DNA from: Antedon mediterranea | Taxonomy: Eukaryota > Echinodermata > Crinoidea > Comatulida > Antedonidae | NCBI RefSeq assembly: GCF_964355755.1 | Contig: NC_092675.1 | Coordinates: 27,322,412-27,386,411, forward strand | Direction: 5' to 3' | Length of the DNA stretch: 64,000 bases | In this document: positions 13,070 to 22,551 of the stretch, one piece after another | Layout of the letters: each line of letters opens with the position of its first letter | Position numbering within the stretch: the stretch's first letter is position 1 | Translations under genes and position numbers: made by a program | Notes under the pieces: model-generated | What the model was told of the DNA's origin: nothing | Databases searched by the model: none | The model's input: the letters and a program-made list of their open reading frames with translations, nothing else

Positions 13070-13780
13070 TTAATATTAAATAAAAATTACCTCGCCCACA
13101 TGGTCACTACTGGGGCTGAGAGATGAAGAACATTTGGAAAAATAGGGTTGTTACGACGATGCAAATGGAACATAATTTGAAATATGGAAAACAAATTCTC
13201 CTAGAAGAAATTCTTTTTAAAATTAGAGCTTCTAATTAGTTACTGGAAATTGCCATTTCAAGGGTTGGGGTAGAGGTGCGGCCACTTATAATTATGAACT
13301 GAAACAACAAAACCCCTTTCATAATGTTTTCGTTCAATTGTCTCTATATCTGGGGATCCAATAACCTGCATGGTCTCTGAAATAGAGCAACATAATTGGC
13401 CAATAGCTAGCCTCTTCGGATTTGTTGTGCTGCCTATATCGCACACACGGTAGTTTTCGAGCAGCCTTCCTATCCGAAGAGTCTATTTAAGTCCGAAACA
13501 AAAGGATGGAAGAACTATTGTTGTACGGAAAACCCGAACAGATCTGTTTTGTACAATATGATATTGTGTAAGGTGATATGTATTAAATTGCAAGATTAAA
13601 CAAAATATTTTATTTTTGTTCTGTGGTATATTATTTTTTTGGTTGTTCAAAAAACACAAAATTATGCCAGATTATGCTAAAAACGGCTAAATAATGCCGC
13701 GGCATTATGCCAGATGCCGTGGGCCTCTAAATAATGCCAAAAAGCATAATAATGCCAGAAATGGCAACTATGATCTCACT

Positions 13781-14714
13781 CGCTGTGTACCCACGTGGGT
13801 AACCGACAGGCGGTCTTTGTTCATTCCCGCCCAGACCACGTTGCCCACACACTATTTTTAAACCGAGTACTATAACTGTCATTTTGAAACTAAATAACTT
13901 ATACTCACTGCAAAATAGCATCCACGGCGTCAAATAGACGATATTACCACAAGATCCCACGACTAAACTGCCAAAATACGCAATTTTTTTGAGAAAAATG
14001 TGTTGAATTTGTCAACAAATTTCAGGTCATACGCTATATTACATTCAAGAATCAAACCTCATGAATATGTATGAGATAAATCTGACCTTTCAAAAACTTT
14101 TATTTTTAAATTAAGAAATATGGAAAATTGACTGTTTTTTAATCGTAAAAAAATCATAAAATATTACCTGTTTGTAAATACTAATTTATAAACTGTATTT
14201 TAATCTAATACTTATGAGTTATGTATTTTTATAAAATATATATTATTTGTTTCCACAAACAGTCTAGTACACCTTTTTTGATTGGCTGAAAATCGTTGTA
14301 AATTTAAAAACATGCTTGAGATTTAAAATACAAATTGAGGGCGCTGCGCATTGTTGTGACGCACGCGCATGCGCGCTGTGTGAAATTCCGTACGCGAACA
14401 TACGTGGCGTGCCTACACATCATCATCAGTGAGGCGCCTTCTCCATATGAAAAATTCCGGTGAAAAATTTCTAGTATTTTATTTTAATAATGTAATTGAT
14501 GGAATATTATTGATTGTTTTTACTTTGTTTAAATTCATAAAGGGTTTCCCTGTAATTTTGTATTAATGTTTTAATTTTATTTTTTTTTTAAATAGCGTTG
14601 ACATGAATTTTTCAGTACAAGATACAAGATAACTTTATTTATTGTCAAATAATTCAAAGATTTCAAATTGGTAAGGACTAATAATAATCCAAGACTGATT
14701 GATATGTAGTCAAG
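13781..14714. other. No gene seen
   Basis: AT-rich sequence with one GC-rich patch near 14340-14420 (GAGGGCGC and GCGCATGCGCGC motifs). A segment at 14620-14700 with AGATAACTTTATTTATTGTC resembles the 3' end of some LINEs, but is too short to classify. Confidence 0.4.
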
Positions 14715-14715
14715 C

Positions 14716-14749
14716 ATAGAGATATTATAGTTCACTATAATATCTCTAT
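14716..14749. repeat. 34-bp near-perfect palindrome
   Basis: ATAGAGATATTATAG and its inverse CTATAATATCTCTAT are separated by only four bases. A transposon is inserted at its right edge. The sequence AGTCAAG just before it recurs just after the transposon at 16666. Confidence 0.8.
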
Positions 14750-15182
14750 AGCCCCTTTCTCACAGATGTGCCTGCAATATACCGGTACAGTGCTGGCGTC
14801 GTGCCGGTATCGTTACCGGCATATACCCATTCTCATCGGACTATCGTGCCGGAAATATAACCGGTATATACCGGCTTTCTGTGAGAAAGGAGTCGGGCAT
14901 ATTCGGCCAATAAAAAGTCTCTGACAAAATAATTATTGAGGGCGTCCTTTATTGTTATTATTTTTGTCTAGCGATGATATGGCGGCGAATGTTAAGTTAC
15001 AGATTATTATCTTCCTTTATAGCATATTTATGCAATACATGCTATGTACAGTATATTGTGCATATATTATACAGGTATAGCAATTAATTTGCCGTCATCG
15101 GCAATCTGTAAAACACCTTAGAAGGCTGTAGGCCTACAATTTACAAGGCGACGAAAGGTCAGGCACCAACAAACAAAGACTA

Positions 15183-15583
15183 AAGGCCCATTCACACTAG
15201 GACGATAACGATCGACGATAAATATATAAGCATGCATTTTTTTAACATAAAACAAAAGAAATTAGAAAGGGTTTCGTTCTAGGACTATATGATAATCATT
15301 TATGCTGTCTTTGATAAAATAATATTTTTAAAATTCCAATCAAATGACGTCATGATACATAAAAACAATAAAATCGTTGTATTGTCACGATATTATTGCT
15401 CTTACTAATCATGACGTCATTTGATTGGACGTGTGAAAATATAATTTTCATCAAAGGAAGCATAGATGGTTATTCTATAGTTCTAGAATGAAAAGGTTTT
15501 ACATTTCTTTTATTTTATGTATAAAAAATGCAAATTATTGTCTATTATCGTCGATCGTTATCGTGCTAGTGTGAATGGGCCTT
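15183..15583. mobile_element. Foldback MITE, AAGGCCCATTCACAC family
   Basis: The ends AAGGCCCATTCACACTAG and the inverse CTAGTGTGAATGGGCCTT continue into a long imperfect palindrome through CGATAACGATCGACGATAAT and, at the centre, ATCATGACGTCATTTGATTGG-type arms. The whole 401 bp can fold back on itself. TA flanks it at 15181-15182 and 15584-15585. A decayed half copy lies near 59590-59755. Confidence 0.85.
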
Positions 15584-15669
15584 TAGAGCTATGGCTGGCC
15601 TAGCCTAGCGGCCTATATAGATTATGCTACAAATTTCTTCTTGTCCCCTTATTTTAAGCAGCTCTCTTA

Positions 15670-16344
15670 AGCCTGTTTTCCTGTCGACGTTGAAATACGT
15701 TGAGTTGCGTTGAGTTTAAAATCGTTAAAGTTGAAAATAAAATAACGATGACGATGATCGAGTCGGACCGCTAATATTTACACATTTTTACGCGATCGTT
15801 TATAGTTTCTTGGTTCTCTCGAGCGTTGCTGGGACACGCGGACGTGAAGTGTTGCAAAACTAAAGCCGGCCACGCGCAGCCGGGACCGCGTGAAAATTGA
15901 AAAAGTTACGGGTTTTGATGCTTAAACCCAGCCTAGGACATACTTTCGTTGATATCTTAATCTAGGCTTACACTAAAGACAAACATTAAATCTAATTGGT
16001 TTAATATTATAATTTAATTTAACTTACACTTGTTTTTTTTAAATATCAGACCTTAAAAGTGTACAAAAAAGGTGAAAAACATCGTCGCGTTGTAAACATT
16101 CAAGAATTGTCAGCGCGTACCTATTTTTTCACAAACTGCAATGACGTAATTTGTGGACCATTTGATTGGTCAGTTTTAACGATCGTAACGATCGTAATCG
16201 TTAAAGTTGAATCAAGTTCAACTTTAACGATTTAAGATTTTAACGATTTTCAACGTTAATTTTTACCCCCTTTTCCTGTTAAATCGTTGAATATGTCAAC
16301 TCAACGCAACTCAACGTAACTTAACGTCGACAGGAAAACAGGCT
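15670..16344. mobile_element. TTA-flanked inverted-repeat MITE, AGCCTGTTTTCCTGTCGACG family
   Basis: A 675-bp element with ends AGCCTGTTTTCCTGTCGACG and the inverse CGTCGACAGGAAAACAGGCT, flanked by TTA at 15667-15669 and 16345-16347. A 3-bp TWA duplication suggests the PIF/Harbinger group. Arms carry GTTGAGTTGCG and TTTAACGAT repeats. A partial copy is in an intron of the receptor gene at about 29990-30220. Confidence 0.83.
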
Positions 16345-16840
16345 TTATCTCATTATCCCTCCAGTTCGACATTATTATTGTTAATTGAATTGAATAGGCG
16401 CCAAAGTGATACACTTGACTGCGCAAGGTGTCAAAGCCTCGACGGGGAACCCCGGAATATAACGGCAATACGTTCTCACAGAATGCCCGTCTGGCATTGC
16501 GGGGAATATCCCTAGAATATTACTAGGTCTAAAGCAGGTCATGTCGATGCCGGCATGGTGCCGGCATGATGCCAAGACGACCCGTTCTCACAGAAAACCA
16601 TACCGGCATGGTAATGGTATATTCCCGCAATATTCCTGGCACACAACTCTGTGAGAAAGGGGCTAGTCAAGGCAGCTGAACAGCATCATATTCATAAGGT
16701 GTTTTCCTTACAGTAAGTTATTTTAATGAAAATTTGGTATATTATAGTGATCTTTGTTATAAATAAGATGATGTGGACAACAAATAAAAAGACACAAATA
16801 CTAATATTAATAACTAAACAAATCTCTTAAGGTTTTGGGT

Positions 16841-16856
16841 AGCCCTGAAAAGGGCT
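16841..16856 (-). terminator. Histone-type mRNA 3' stem-loop (distal copy)
   Basis: On the minus strand the sequence reads AGCCCTTTTCAGGGCT preceded by CCAAAC and followed by ACCCA: a 6-bp stem with the TTTC tetraloop of replication-dependent histone mRNAs. A purine-rich TTAAGAGA lies about 10 nt downstream, in the position of the U7-binding histone downstream element. This is a 3' processing signal, not a classical terminator. Confidence 0.75.
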
Positions 16857-16888
16857 GTTTGGTTTGGGTTTTTTTCCTTAATTTGGGT

Positions 16889-16904
16889 AGCCCTGAAAAG
16901 GGCT
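16889..16904 (-). terminator. Histone-type mRNA 3' stem-loop (proximal copy)
   Basis: An exact copy of the distal stem-loop, 48 bp away, in the same CCAAAC...ACCCA context, followed on the minus strand by AATTAAGGAAAAA, which resembles a histone downstream element. It lies about 30 nt after the stop codon of the small ORF at 16933-17133, the usual spacing for histone genes. Confidence 0.75.
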
Positions 16905-16932
16905 GTTTGGTTTGATTTGAGTCGTGTTTTCT

Positions 16933-17133
16933 TTAGTTTGCCTTTTTCGGCTTCGCTGCCATCATTTGTGGAGAGGTCTTTATCCAGTGGCTCTTCATAA
17001 CACTTTCCAAGATCTTCAGGTCATCTGGGATTCCTCTGACATCTCTTTTGATGGAGTTTAGTTGTGAGTGCATAGATGTATACAGAGCAATATGCGTCAA
17101 CCTTTGTATACCCGGAGAAGTACTATAAGCCAT
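16933..17133 (-). CDS. Small ORF upstream of histone-type 3' stem-loops, unidentified
   Basis: A 66-codon frame starting MAYSTSPG and ending AAKPKKAN just before two histone-type 3' stem-loops. The lysine-rich last eight residues would suit a linker-histone tail, but the rest (for example RDVRGIPDDLKILESVMKSH) does not resemble any core or linker histone that I know. It may be the decayed remnant of a histone gene, a chimera formed by transposition into one, or a chance frame next to the 3' signal. No TATA box or histone-like promoter was recognised upstream, where tRNA-like and dispersed repeats begin. Confidence 0.3.
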   Translation of the reverse strand: MAYSTSPGIQRLTHIALYTSMHSQLNSIKRDVRGIPDDLKILESVMKSHWIKTSPQMMAAKPKKAN

Positions 17134-17287
17134 AACTTAGATTTTGTATTAGTCTTATGATCATTTGATTTTGAGTTCATAATTTACTAGGATTATATTA
17201 TTATATTATTATAAATTCATTTTGTAAAAAAAGCATGTTTTAATAAGATGTGCTTTCGGGCCACAGAAATGGTAAAATGCCATTTAT

Positions 17288-17480
17288 ACTCGGGGTACCC
17301 GAGTCTAGGACTCACTCATTTTCTCCTCCATCTGGACACTATTGAGTAAAAAGTGCGATTTATAAAGTACTACTCCTCCCTTATTCGTTGTAGTATTGAG
17401 CTGGGATTTGGCATGAATATACTACAGGGACATGTCCTCAAAGCTATAGAGCCGGATTTTTAAATTTCAAATCGGATGCG
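17288..17480 (+). repeat. Dispersed repeat D, partial copy 1
   Basis: It starts ACTCGGGGTAC and matches the copy at 17900 through TTATTCGTTGTAGTATTGAG and GGACATGTCCTCAAAGC to GGATGCGGCC, where it breaks off into a tRNA-like 3' half. A third copy lies inverted at 58205-58503. Confidence 0.8.
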
Positions 17481-17484
17481 GCCA

Positions 17485-17515
17485 GAAGGTCCCCGGTTCG
17501 AGCCCGGGCGAAACC
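17485..17515 (+). pseudogene. tRNA-Val 3' half, fused to repeat D
   Basis: AGGTCCCCGGTTCGAGCCCG followed by GGCGAAACC forms an intact T-arm (CCCGG/CCGGG around TTCGAGC) and the 3' side of an acceptor stem, identical in plan to the tRNA-like unit 270 bp downstream. The 5' half is absent and replaced by repeat D, so this is a truncated pseudogene. A T run follows. Confidence 0.65.
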
Positions 17516-17704
17516 TTTTTTTTTTTAACTTTATGGTGAAAAGTACTGTATACGCAATATGATATACAGTATATCTTATTTTTATTATTTTTTTTAATAC
17601 TTATTTTGTGTAATCGGTAATTATCACTTTTACACATTTTTATTTTGCTTTTTGCTTATTACCATATTTATTTTAATTTAAATGGATTAAAAAACTTTGT
17701 GTAA

Positions 17705-17726
17705 CCAGGGAAGAGCTCTTCCCTGG
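17705..17726. repeat. 22-bp perfect palindrome
   Basis: CCAGGGAAGAG is followed immediately by its inverse CTCTTCCCTGG with no spacer. It could extrude as a hairpin. The role is unknown. Confidence 0.85.
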
Positions 17727-17751
17727 TGTAACCCACATTTTTGGTGTAAGA

Positions 17752-17830
17752 GGTTTCGTAGTGTACGGTAGTGGTTATCAAGTCTCTGCTTAACACGCAG
17801 AAGGTCCCCGATTCAAGCCCTGGCGAAACC
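17752..17830 (+). tRNA. tRNA-Val (AAC)-like gene, probably a pseudogene
   Basis: A 79-nt unit with a 7-bp acceptor stem (GGTTTCG/CGAAACC), an anticodon arm TCTGC-TTAACAC-GCAGA giving anticodon AAC (valine), and a T-arm region GATTCAAGCC. The body resembles eukaryotic tRNA-Val (GTAGTG, GGTTATCA, AACACGC, AGGTCCCC). An extra ACGGT-like insertion in the D-loop and mismatches in the T stem argue against a working tRNA. It may instead be the tRNA-derived head of a repeat, since a related 3' half sits at 17485-17515. Confidence 0.55.
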
Positions 17831-17899
17831 TATTTTTCTTAAAATTTATGGTGAAATATACTGTATGCGTAATATGATATAGAGTATATCTCGTTTTAT

Positions 17900-18215
17900 T
17901 ACTCGGGGTACCTGAGTCTAGGACTCTCTCATCTTTTCCTCTTCTTCTTCCATCTGGACATTATTGAGCAAAAAGTGCGATTTATAAAGTACTCCCTTAT
18001 TCGTTGTAGTATTGAGCTGGGATTTGGCATGAATATACTACAGGGACATGTCCTCAAAGCTATAGAGCCGGATTTTAATTTCAAACCAGATGCAGCCATA
18101 TCACGTCTCGAAGATGGTACCGTATAGCCGTATTTGGTAGCGAGGTTATTGATTTGTATGTGACGTTACATCCGGTCTTATGACGTCATTACAGATCTCA
18201 CATTCGTGCTTGTTA
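17900..18215 (+). repeat. Dispersed repeat D, copy 2 (most complete here)
   Basis: It runs from ACTCGGGGTACCTGAG to CACATTCGTGCTTG and shares ATTGAGCTGGGATTTGGCAT and CTACAGGGACATGTCCTC with copies at 17288 and (inverted) 58205. No coding capacity. The copy at 58205 has a second ACTCGGGGTAC near its other end, so this may be a terminal motif. Confidence 0.82.
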
Positions 18216-18257
18216 TTACATCGGTTAAAATGCTCATAAATGTATTCTTGTCCCAAC

Positions 18258-18409
18258 CAATAATATTGATTACAATTTAAAAAAACATTGTTTTGATGAA
18301 ATATAAGGTGCGTCTTATACATCGACGATATAAAAAATACCGATATTTTACTCTCAGTTGGGGGTGCGTCTTATACACAGGTGCGACTTATACACCGAAA
18401 TATACGGTA
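18258..18409 (-). mobile_element. Truncated end of the TA-flanked 'CCGTATATTTCGG' element
   Basis: This is the reverse complement of the first ~150 bp of the copy at 3234, ending in the terminal repeat ACACCGAAATATACGGTA. The rest of the element is missing. Confidence 0.82.
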
Positions 18410-18474
18410 CCTTGTGTCGGTATTATACCAGGGAGTTGTTTTTATACCTTGTGTCGGTATTATACCAGGGAGTT
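18409..18474 (+). repeat. Two 29-bp direct repeats at 37-bp spacing
   Basis: ACCTTGTGTCGG plus TATTATACCAGGGAGTT occurs at 18409 and again at 18446, separated by GTTTTTAT. It abuts the truncated transposon end. Confidence 0.8.
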
Positions 18475-18755
18475 ATAAAATAGTCAAAACATATTGCAGT
18501 GACAGTATAATCATTTTCTTGTTCCTCATTAAGCATAATAAGTGAACTCTCTTGATTCATATACATAAAAATAAATTAATCACGTATTAAAAAGTTCCAC
18601 GAAAATTTTCCTGACATTTTAAAGAAATCTTGATTTTAAAAGTATAAAAGAATATATTTTCGCAGTTGCCATTTTGTATCACATGACATCAGTTAAACCA
18701 ATCATACGCGACGTTTAGGCAGCAGACGTCAAAATCAGCACGATGTAAACACGAA

Positions 18756-21489
18756 ATGGCGTCCGACGAGGAAGGATCTTCTCGCTCAGACAAAGTAAAG
18801 TTGAAATGTTTTTTCCAAATTTACAAGCATTCAAATGAAATTATCAGTCCAATTACTGAGATTCGATGGAATAAAGTGTTGCTCTGTTCAAAGAGTTGGA
18901 TAAAATTAGATGGAGACGGCAAGGAAATCGCCATACATTTGACGGAGCTTGGTATGTCTGATGAAGGTAAATCGTTTGACGATGTCGTACGCGAGCATCC
19001 AGGCTTAGGTTTTCATGCTACCTGTTACAGGCGATATACTGATACATCTCGACTAAAAAAGGTAATATTTGGTTTATTATTATCAGAATACTCTAAGAGT
19101 TAATAATATAGTTAAATGATACAGTATATAGGGTGCTACTGCACTTACTTATAGATCTATATTGTGCCCTTAGTTTCTGTGCTTGGTTGTTGATTGGGCT
19201 TTCTACTAGTACCAGTACTACTACGTAGGCCTAGGCCCTAGGCCTAGGCCATATTATATTATACAGTATATATTATTCAGTAGGCTACAAAATTAATTTT
19301 AGTTAAATACCAATATAGGCTCTATATAAGACAAAATAAAATGCTGTATAAATTAATTATACGTTGAAATTGATGTTTAGGCTGAAACAAGAGTTGCCAA
19401 AAAGAGATCCCAAGCAGGAGACAGTGAGAGCCCAGATGAGCCACCAGTTAAGAGGGCCAAGCATTTTTTGAGAAGTAGTTCAGCCACAGCAATGGTTCAA
19501 AAAGCCACAATTTTGCCAAAGAAATGTATCATTTGTAAATTGCAAGACAAATTAGTGACGATCCAAGGCAAAAGAGGTCATGATAAATTAAGAAAGGCTT
19601 TAACAGATGATGCAGGTAATTATTTGAAGAAAAAAAATTCACTTGTTATTGTTGTTTCTCCTATCCTTGAAATTTGTAAACATATGGTTAATTAATCAAT
19701 CTGCTTTCTAATCCCCATCCTATAATGAGTTTTGCAGGCTCAACTGATGTAATCCAATTAGAAAACCTTCCTACTGTACAGCATAATGAGGTGTTCCAGG
19801 ACATTTCTTCCATGTGAACCTTTGCTATATAGTGTAATCATGGAGCTATACATTTTATATCTCCATGCTGTAGTTATGCATAACAAAATATCATTTCAAT
19901 CATTTAGGAATTACACACTATTGCTTTTGTTGATTTGATTTATGACAGGAATGTTGCGAAAAGCTGCAGAAATGAGAGAGGACGAAAGTATTTTAAAAGA
20001 CATTCGAGGCAAAAGCTGTGCTTGTATTGAAGTGCGATATCATGACCAATGTTACAAAAACTACACCAAAATAGTTGTTAATTCACGTAAACGACATGAT
20101 TCTGGAAAGTGAGTAAAACGTAACTTTCTAAAACTCTGTTGGTTTTTTAAATTTACATTTTAAATTTTTTTTTTATTTGCTTCAGTCTAAATGTTGAATT
20201 TTTAAACACCAAAATCTATAAAATATTAAAATATATTTTAATAATACAGTATTTATTATTATTTACAGGGAATTGGAAAGTGTTTTTTTAACATATAAGC
20301 AAAGCTATAAGGTATTTTGCAGAGATGTAATTGATAAACGGTTACAGTATGGACAGGAGATACTAAGACTCGCAAAACTCCAAAAGCTTTTCATGAAATC
20401 AATTGAAAAAACAGAAAAAGTTTACTTGTCAACTATAAGGTAGGCTGTCGATCCCTTCTTAAAAACGATGAAATAATTTTGTAATATTTTTGAGATCCAG
20501 TTACTGTAATAATTTCTTCATTTTATCTGTGTTACAATTAATTATAATCAATTAATGTGTTATTTATAGATCAGACGTGTTGAAGAAGAAGCTCAGGATG
20601 GATTATCCTAACCTAATTTTTCATTCACCCACAAGAAGGTTAGTTGCTTAGTGTGTTTATATTAAATGATTATTTCACCAGGGATAATTTAAAAAAAAAA
20701 TCTTTTTGTGGATTGGTCAAACTAAATATTTTATTTATTTTTTCTTAATTAGAAATGAATCAGTTCTGGTGTACTTTAGCAATGTATCCCCAGGATTTGT
20801 GGCTGATCCATTTTTGTCATCAGGAAAAAGTACAACGGAGACAGATGAATCATCAAAGTATGACATAGATATTCCAACTACTTCTACAACACACGAAATC
20901 TCCACTGATGGTGACAATAGAGACAAACTAAGGACTCTATATTTTGCAGGTACGGTTAAAATACAATAACTTGTATATATTGGTTTATTTTTAAATAACA
21001 ACAATAAATGTTATTGCATAATTAAGGAAATGCTGTGGATCAAAGAGGTGAAAGCTGTATGCACTCAAAAAACAAAACTGTTATGATAGTAAGTGGTGTC
21101 GATCATAAATGCTGTACACAATACAGTATATGCTTTATATAAATTTATTATTACTATGTTTCATTCACCCAATGCTATAAAATGTACTTGCAGGTACGAT
21201 AGTAAATAATGCCATCAAATCAAACAAAGGTATGCAGAGTGAATGGCCTCCAAGAGCAGCGGACATTAATGATGTTGACATATCTGAAATTGTGCCATAT
21301 GAGTTGTTTAATCTAATCGCAAAGTGTGTTGGTGCTGCAGAAGATACTATACAAACCTCATTTTCAGATGTTACTGAAGAAACTCGAACGAAAATTTTAT
21401 CGATATGCCAGGACATCCTGTACCTTGCTTGGAAAGGAAGAAGGCAGACTCCAAAGTCACTTGCTCTAGGATTAACTGTTCGAGTGTGA
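18756..21489 (+). CDS. Seven-exon gene for a protein with two C/H-rich YHxxCYxxYT-type modules
   Basis: Exons: 18756-19061, 19381-19615, 19949-20108, 20269-20439, 20570-20638, 20753-20949 and 21194-21489. All six introns are GT-AG and their phases (0,1,2,2,2,1) join into one frame of 477 residues. Module one spans roughly residues 18-95 (C18, C44, then H87-ATC-Y-RRYT). Module two has CIIC at 151-154, CAC at 204-206 and YHDQCYKNYT at 211-220. Both fit a zinc-binding fold. Between them lies a basic PPVKRAKHF stretch that could be a nuclear signal. The remainder is charged, and the end reads PKSLALGLTVRV. I recall similar C/H modules in uncharacterised, lineage-expanded invertebrate proteins, some with transposase-like C-termini. 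No catalytic domain is visible here, so DNA-related function is only a guess. Start: first ATG of exon one, with GACGAG following. Confidence 0.8.
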
Positions 21490-21622
21490 ATGAGATGAGT
21501 GTGAAAACAGGACAAGAGAAGAAGAAGAAGAAAAAGAAGACACACCAGACTATGGCATTGAAGATGATGAATTAGACTATGGTGAATTAGACTATGAGGA
21601 AGATGAATATGAAATATAGTTT
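21490..21622 (+). other. Out-of-frame acidic coding remnant after the exon 7 stop
   Basis: Directly after the stop, the +1 frame encodes a strongly acidic tail (EEEEE, then DTPDYGIEDDELDYGELD and EYEI) ending in TAG at 21617-21619. A repeat of GAGTGTGAA at 21482 and 21497 brings a second in-frame stop. This suggests an older, longer C-terminus lost by a small duplication or frameshift, or a 3' UTR that happens to be open. Confidence 0.4.
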
Positions 21623-21704
21623 ATACGGTTTTGAATGCAACAAAATCATCATAAAAAGTAACTGTAATGTAATAGGCCTACACTATAACCAATGTGAAAC
21701 ACTA

Positions 21705-22045
21705 ACCATGGTTATGCAAACAGAAACTGTGAGCATGTGAATAAAAAAAAAGATTTAAAAAAAATGAAAACAAAATGGAAACCATGAGAATATAAATAAA
21801 TAATATAACCATGAGAATATAATAATAAAAACTGTAACCATGAGAATATAAATAAATAATGTAACCACGAGAATATAATAATAAAAACTGTAACCATGAG
21901 AATATAAATAAATAATTTAACCATGAGAATATAATAATAAAAACTGTAACCATGAGAATATAAAGAAAAATAGTAACTATGAGAATATAAAGAAATTGTG
22001 TAACCATGAGAATATAAAGAAAAATATTAACCATGAGAATAAATA
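21705..22045. repeat. Minisatellite, AACCATGAGAATATAA units
   Basis: At least nine units of ~25-30 bp centred on AACCATGAGAATATAA. They alternate between a spacer with AATAAATAAT and one with TAATAAAAACTGT, giving a higher-order repeat of ~54 bp. Long open frames on the minus strand here are products of the repeat, not genes. Confidence 0.9.
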
Positions 22046-22547
22046 CAATTACATTGAAACAAAACAAATATTTGATGTTTGTATTTTATTTAATAATTTA
22101 AATTTACTATTGCATTGGTGTTTATTACTAGGAATATGTGTTCTATATGTTTCACAGTTAAATCATATCAGTCACTCTGTACATCCGTAGAGGAACACGT
22201 AGAGAGAGACACTGACGTGTTAAACTCGGAGAAAAAAGTTGAGTATAACATTTCAAATGTTATCTAGGTATTATTTACAATATAACTTCTTAAAATTAAA
22301 AAAAATTATGAATCAACTTACCGCATTTTATATATTTTTACATATTCGCAGAAAATTAAAGGAAAGGTAAAGCTATTATCGTTAACGTTAGTAAACTGAA
22401 CAATAACATACCAGACCATCCAAGCGAATAGGACATAGCTTAACGGATCCGGTCACCGGAACAGAGATCACTTTGGTGTAACTTCAGTTTATTAATATAA
22501 AATTATAATATCAGCGAATTGTGACGTCATTACTATAACTTTTTCTT
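22046..22547. other. No gene seen
   Basis: AT-rich sequence between the minisatellite and a piggyBac relic. No recognisable feature. Confidence 0.4.
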
Positions 22548-22551
22548 TTAA

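Larger units (their letters stand above)
11403..13772 (+). mobile_element. hAT-like non-autonomous element, 2.37 kb
   Basis: The element begins CAGCGTTGCCAGC and ends with the imperfect inverse TGGCAACTATG. It is flanked by an exact 8-bp duplication, ATCTCACT, at 11395-11402 and 13773-13780. An 8-bp duplication plus CAG-type ends with GTTGCCA is characteristic of the hAT superfamily. Subterminal AATAATGCCAGA repeats occur at both ends. No transposase survives; the interior is filled by a tandem array and a TTAA element. Confidence 0.83.
14751..16663 (+). mobile_element. TA-flanked inverted-repeat element, 1.9 kb, host to two nested MITEs
   Basis: The ends are GCCCCTTTCTCACAGA and its exact inverse TCTGTGAGAAAGGGGC, with TA on both sides (14749-14750 and 16664-16665). 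Subterminal regions are rich in CCGGTATA and GCCGGCAT palindromes. The middle is occupied by two other elements (15183-15583 and 15670-16344). No transposase is seen. Confidence 0.8.

Noticed and set aside
21702-22067. Minus-strand ORFs of 121 and 70 codons with hydrophobic repeats
   Set aside because: They are translations of the AACCATGAGAATATAA minisatellite; repeat periodicity, not coding selection, keeps them open.
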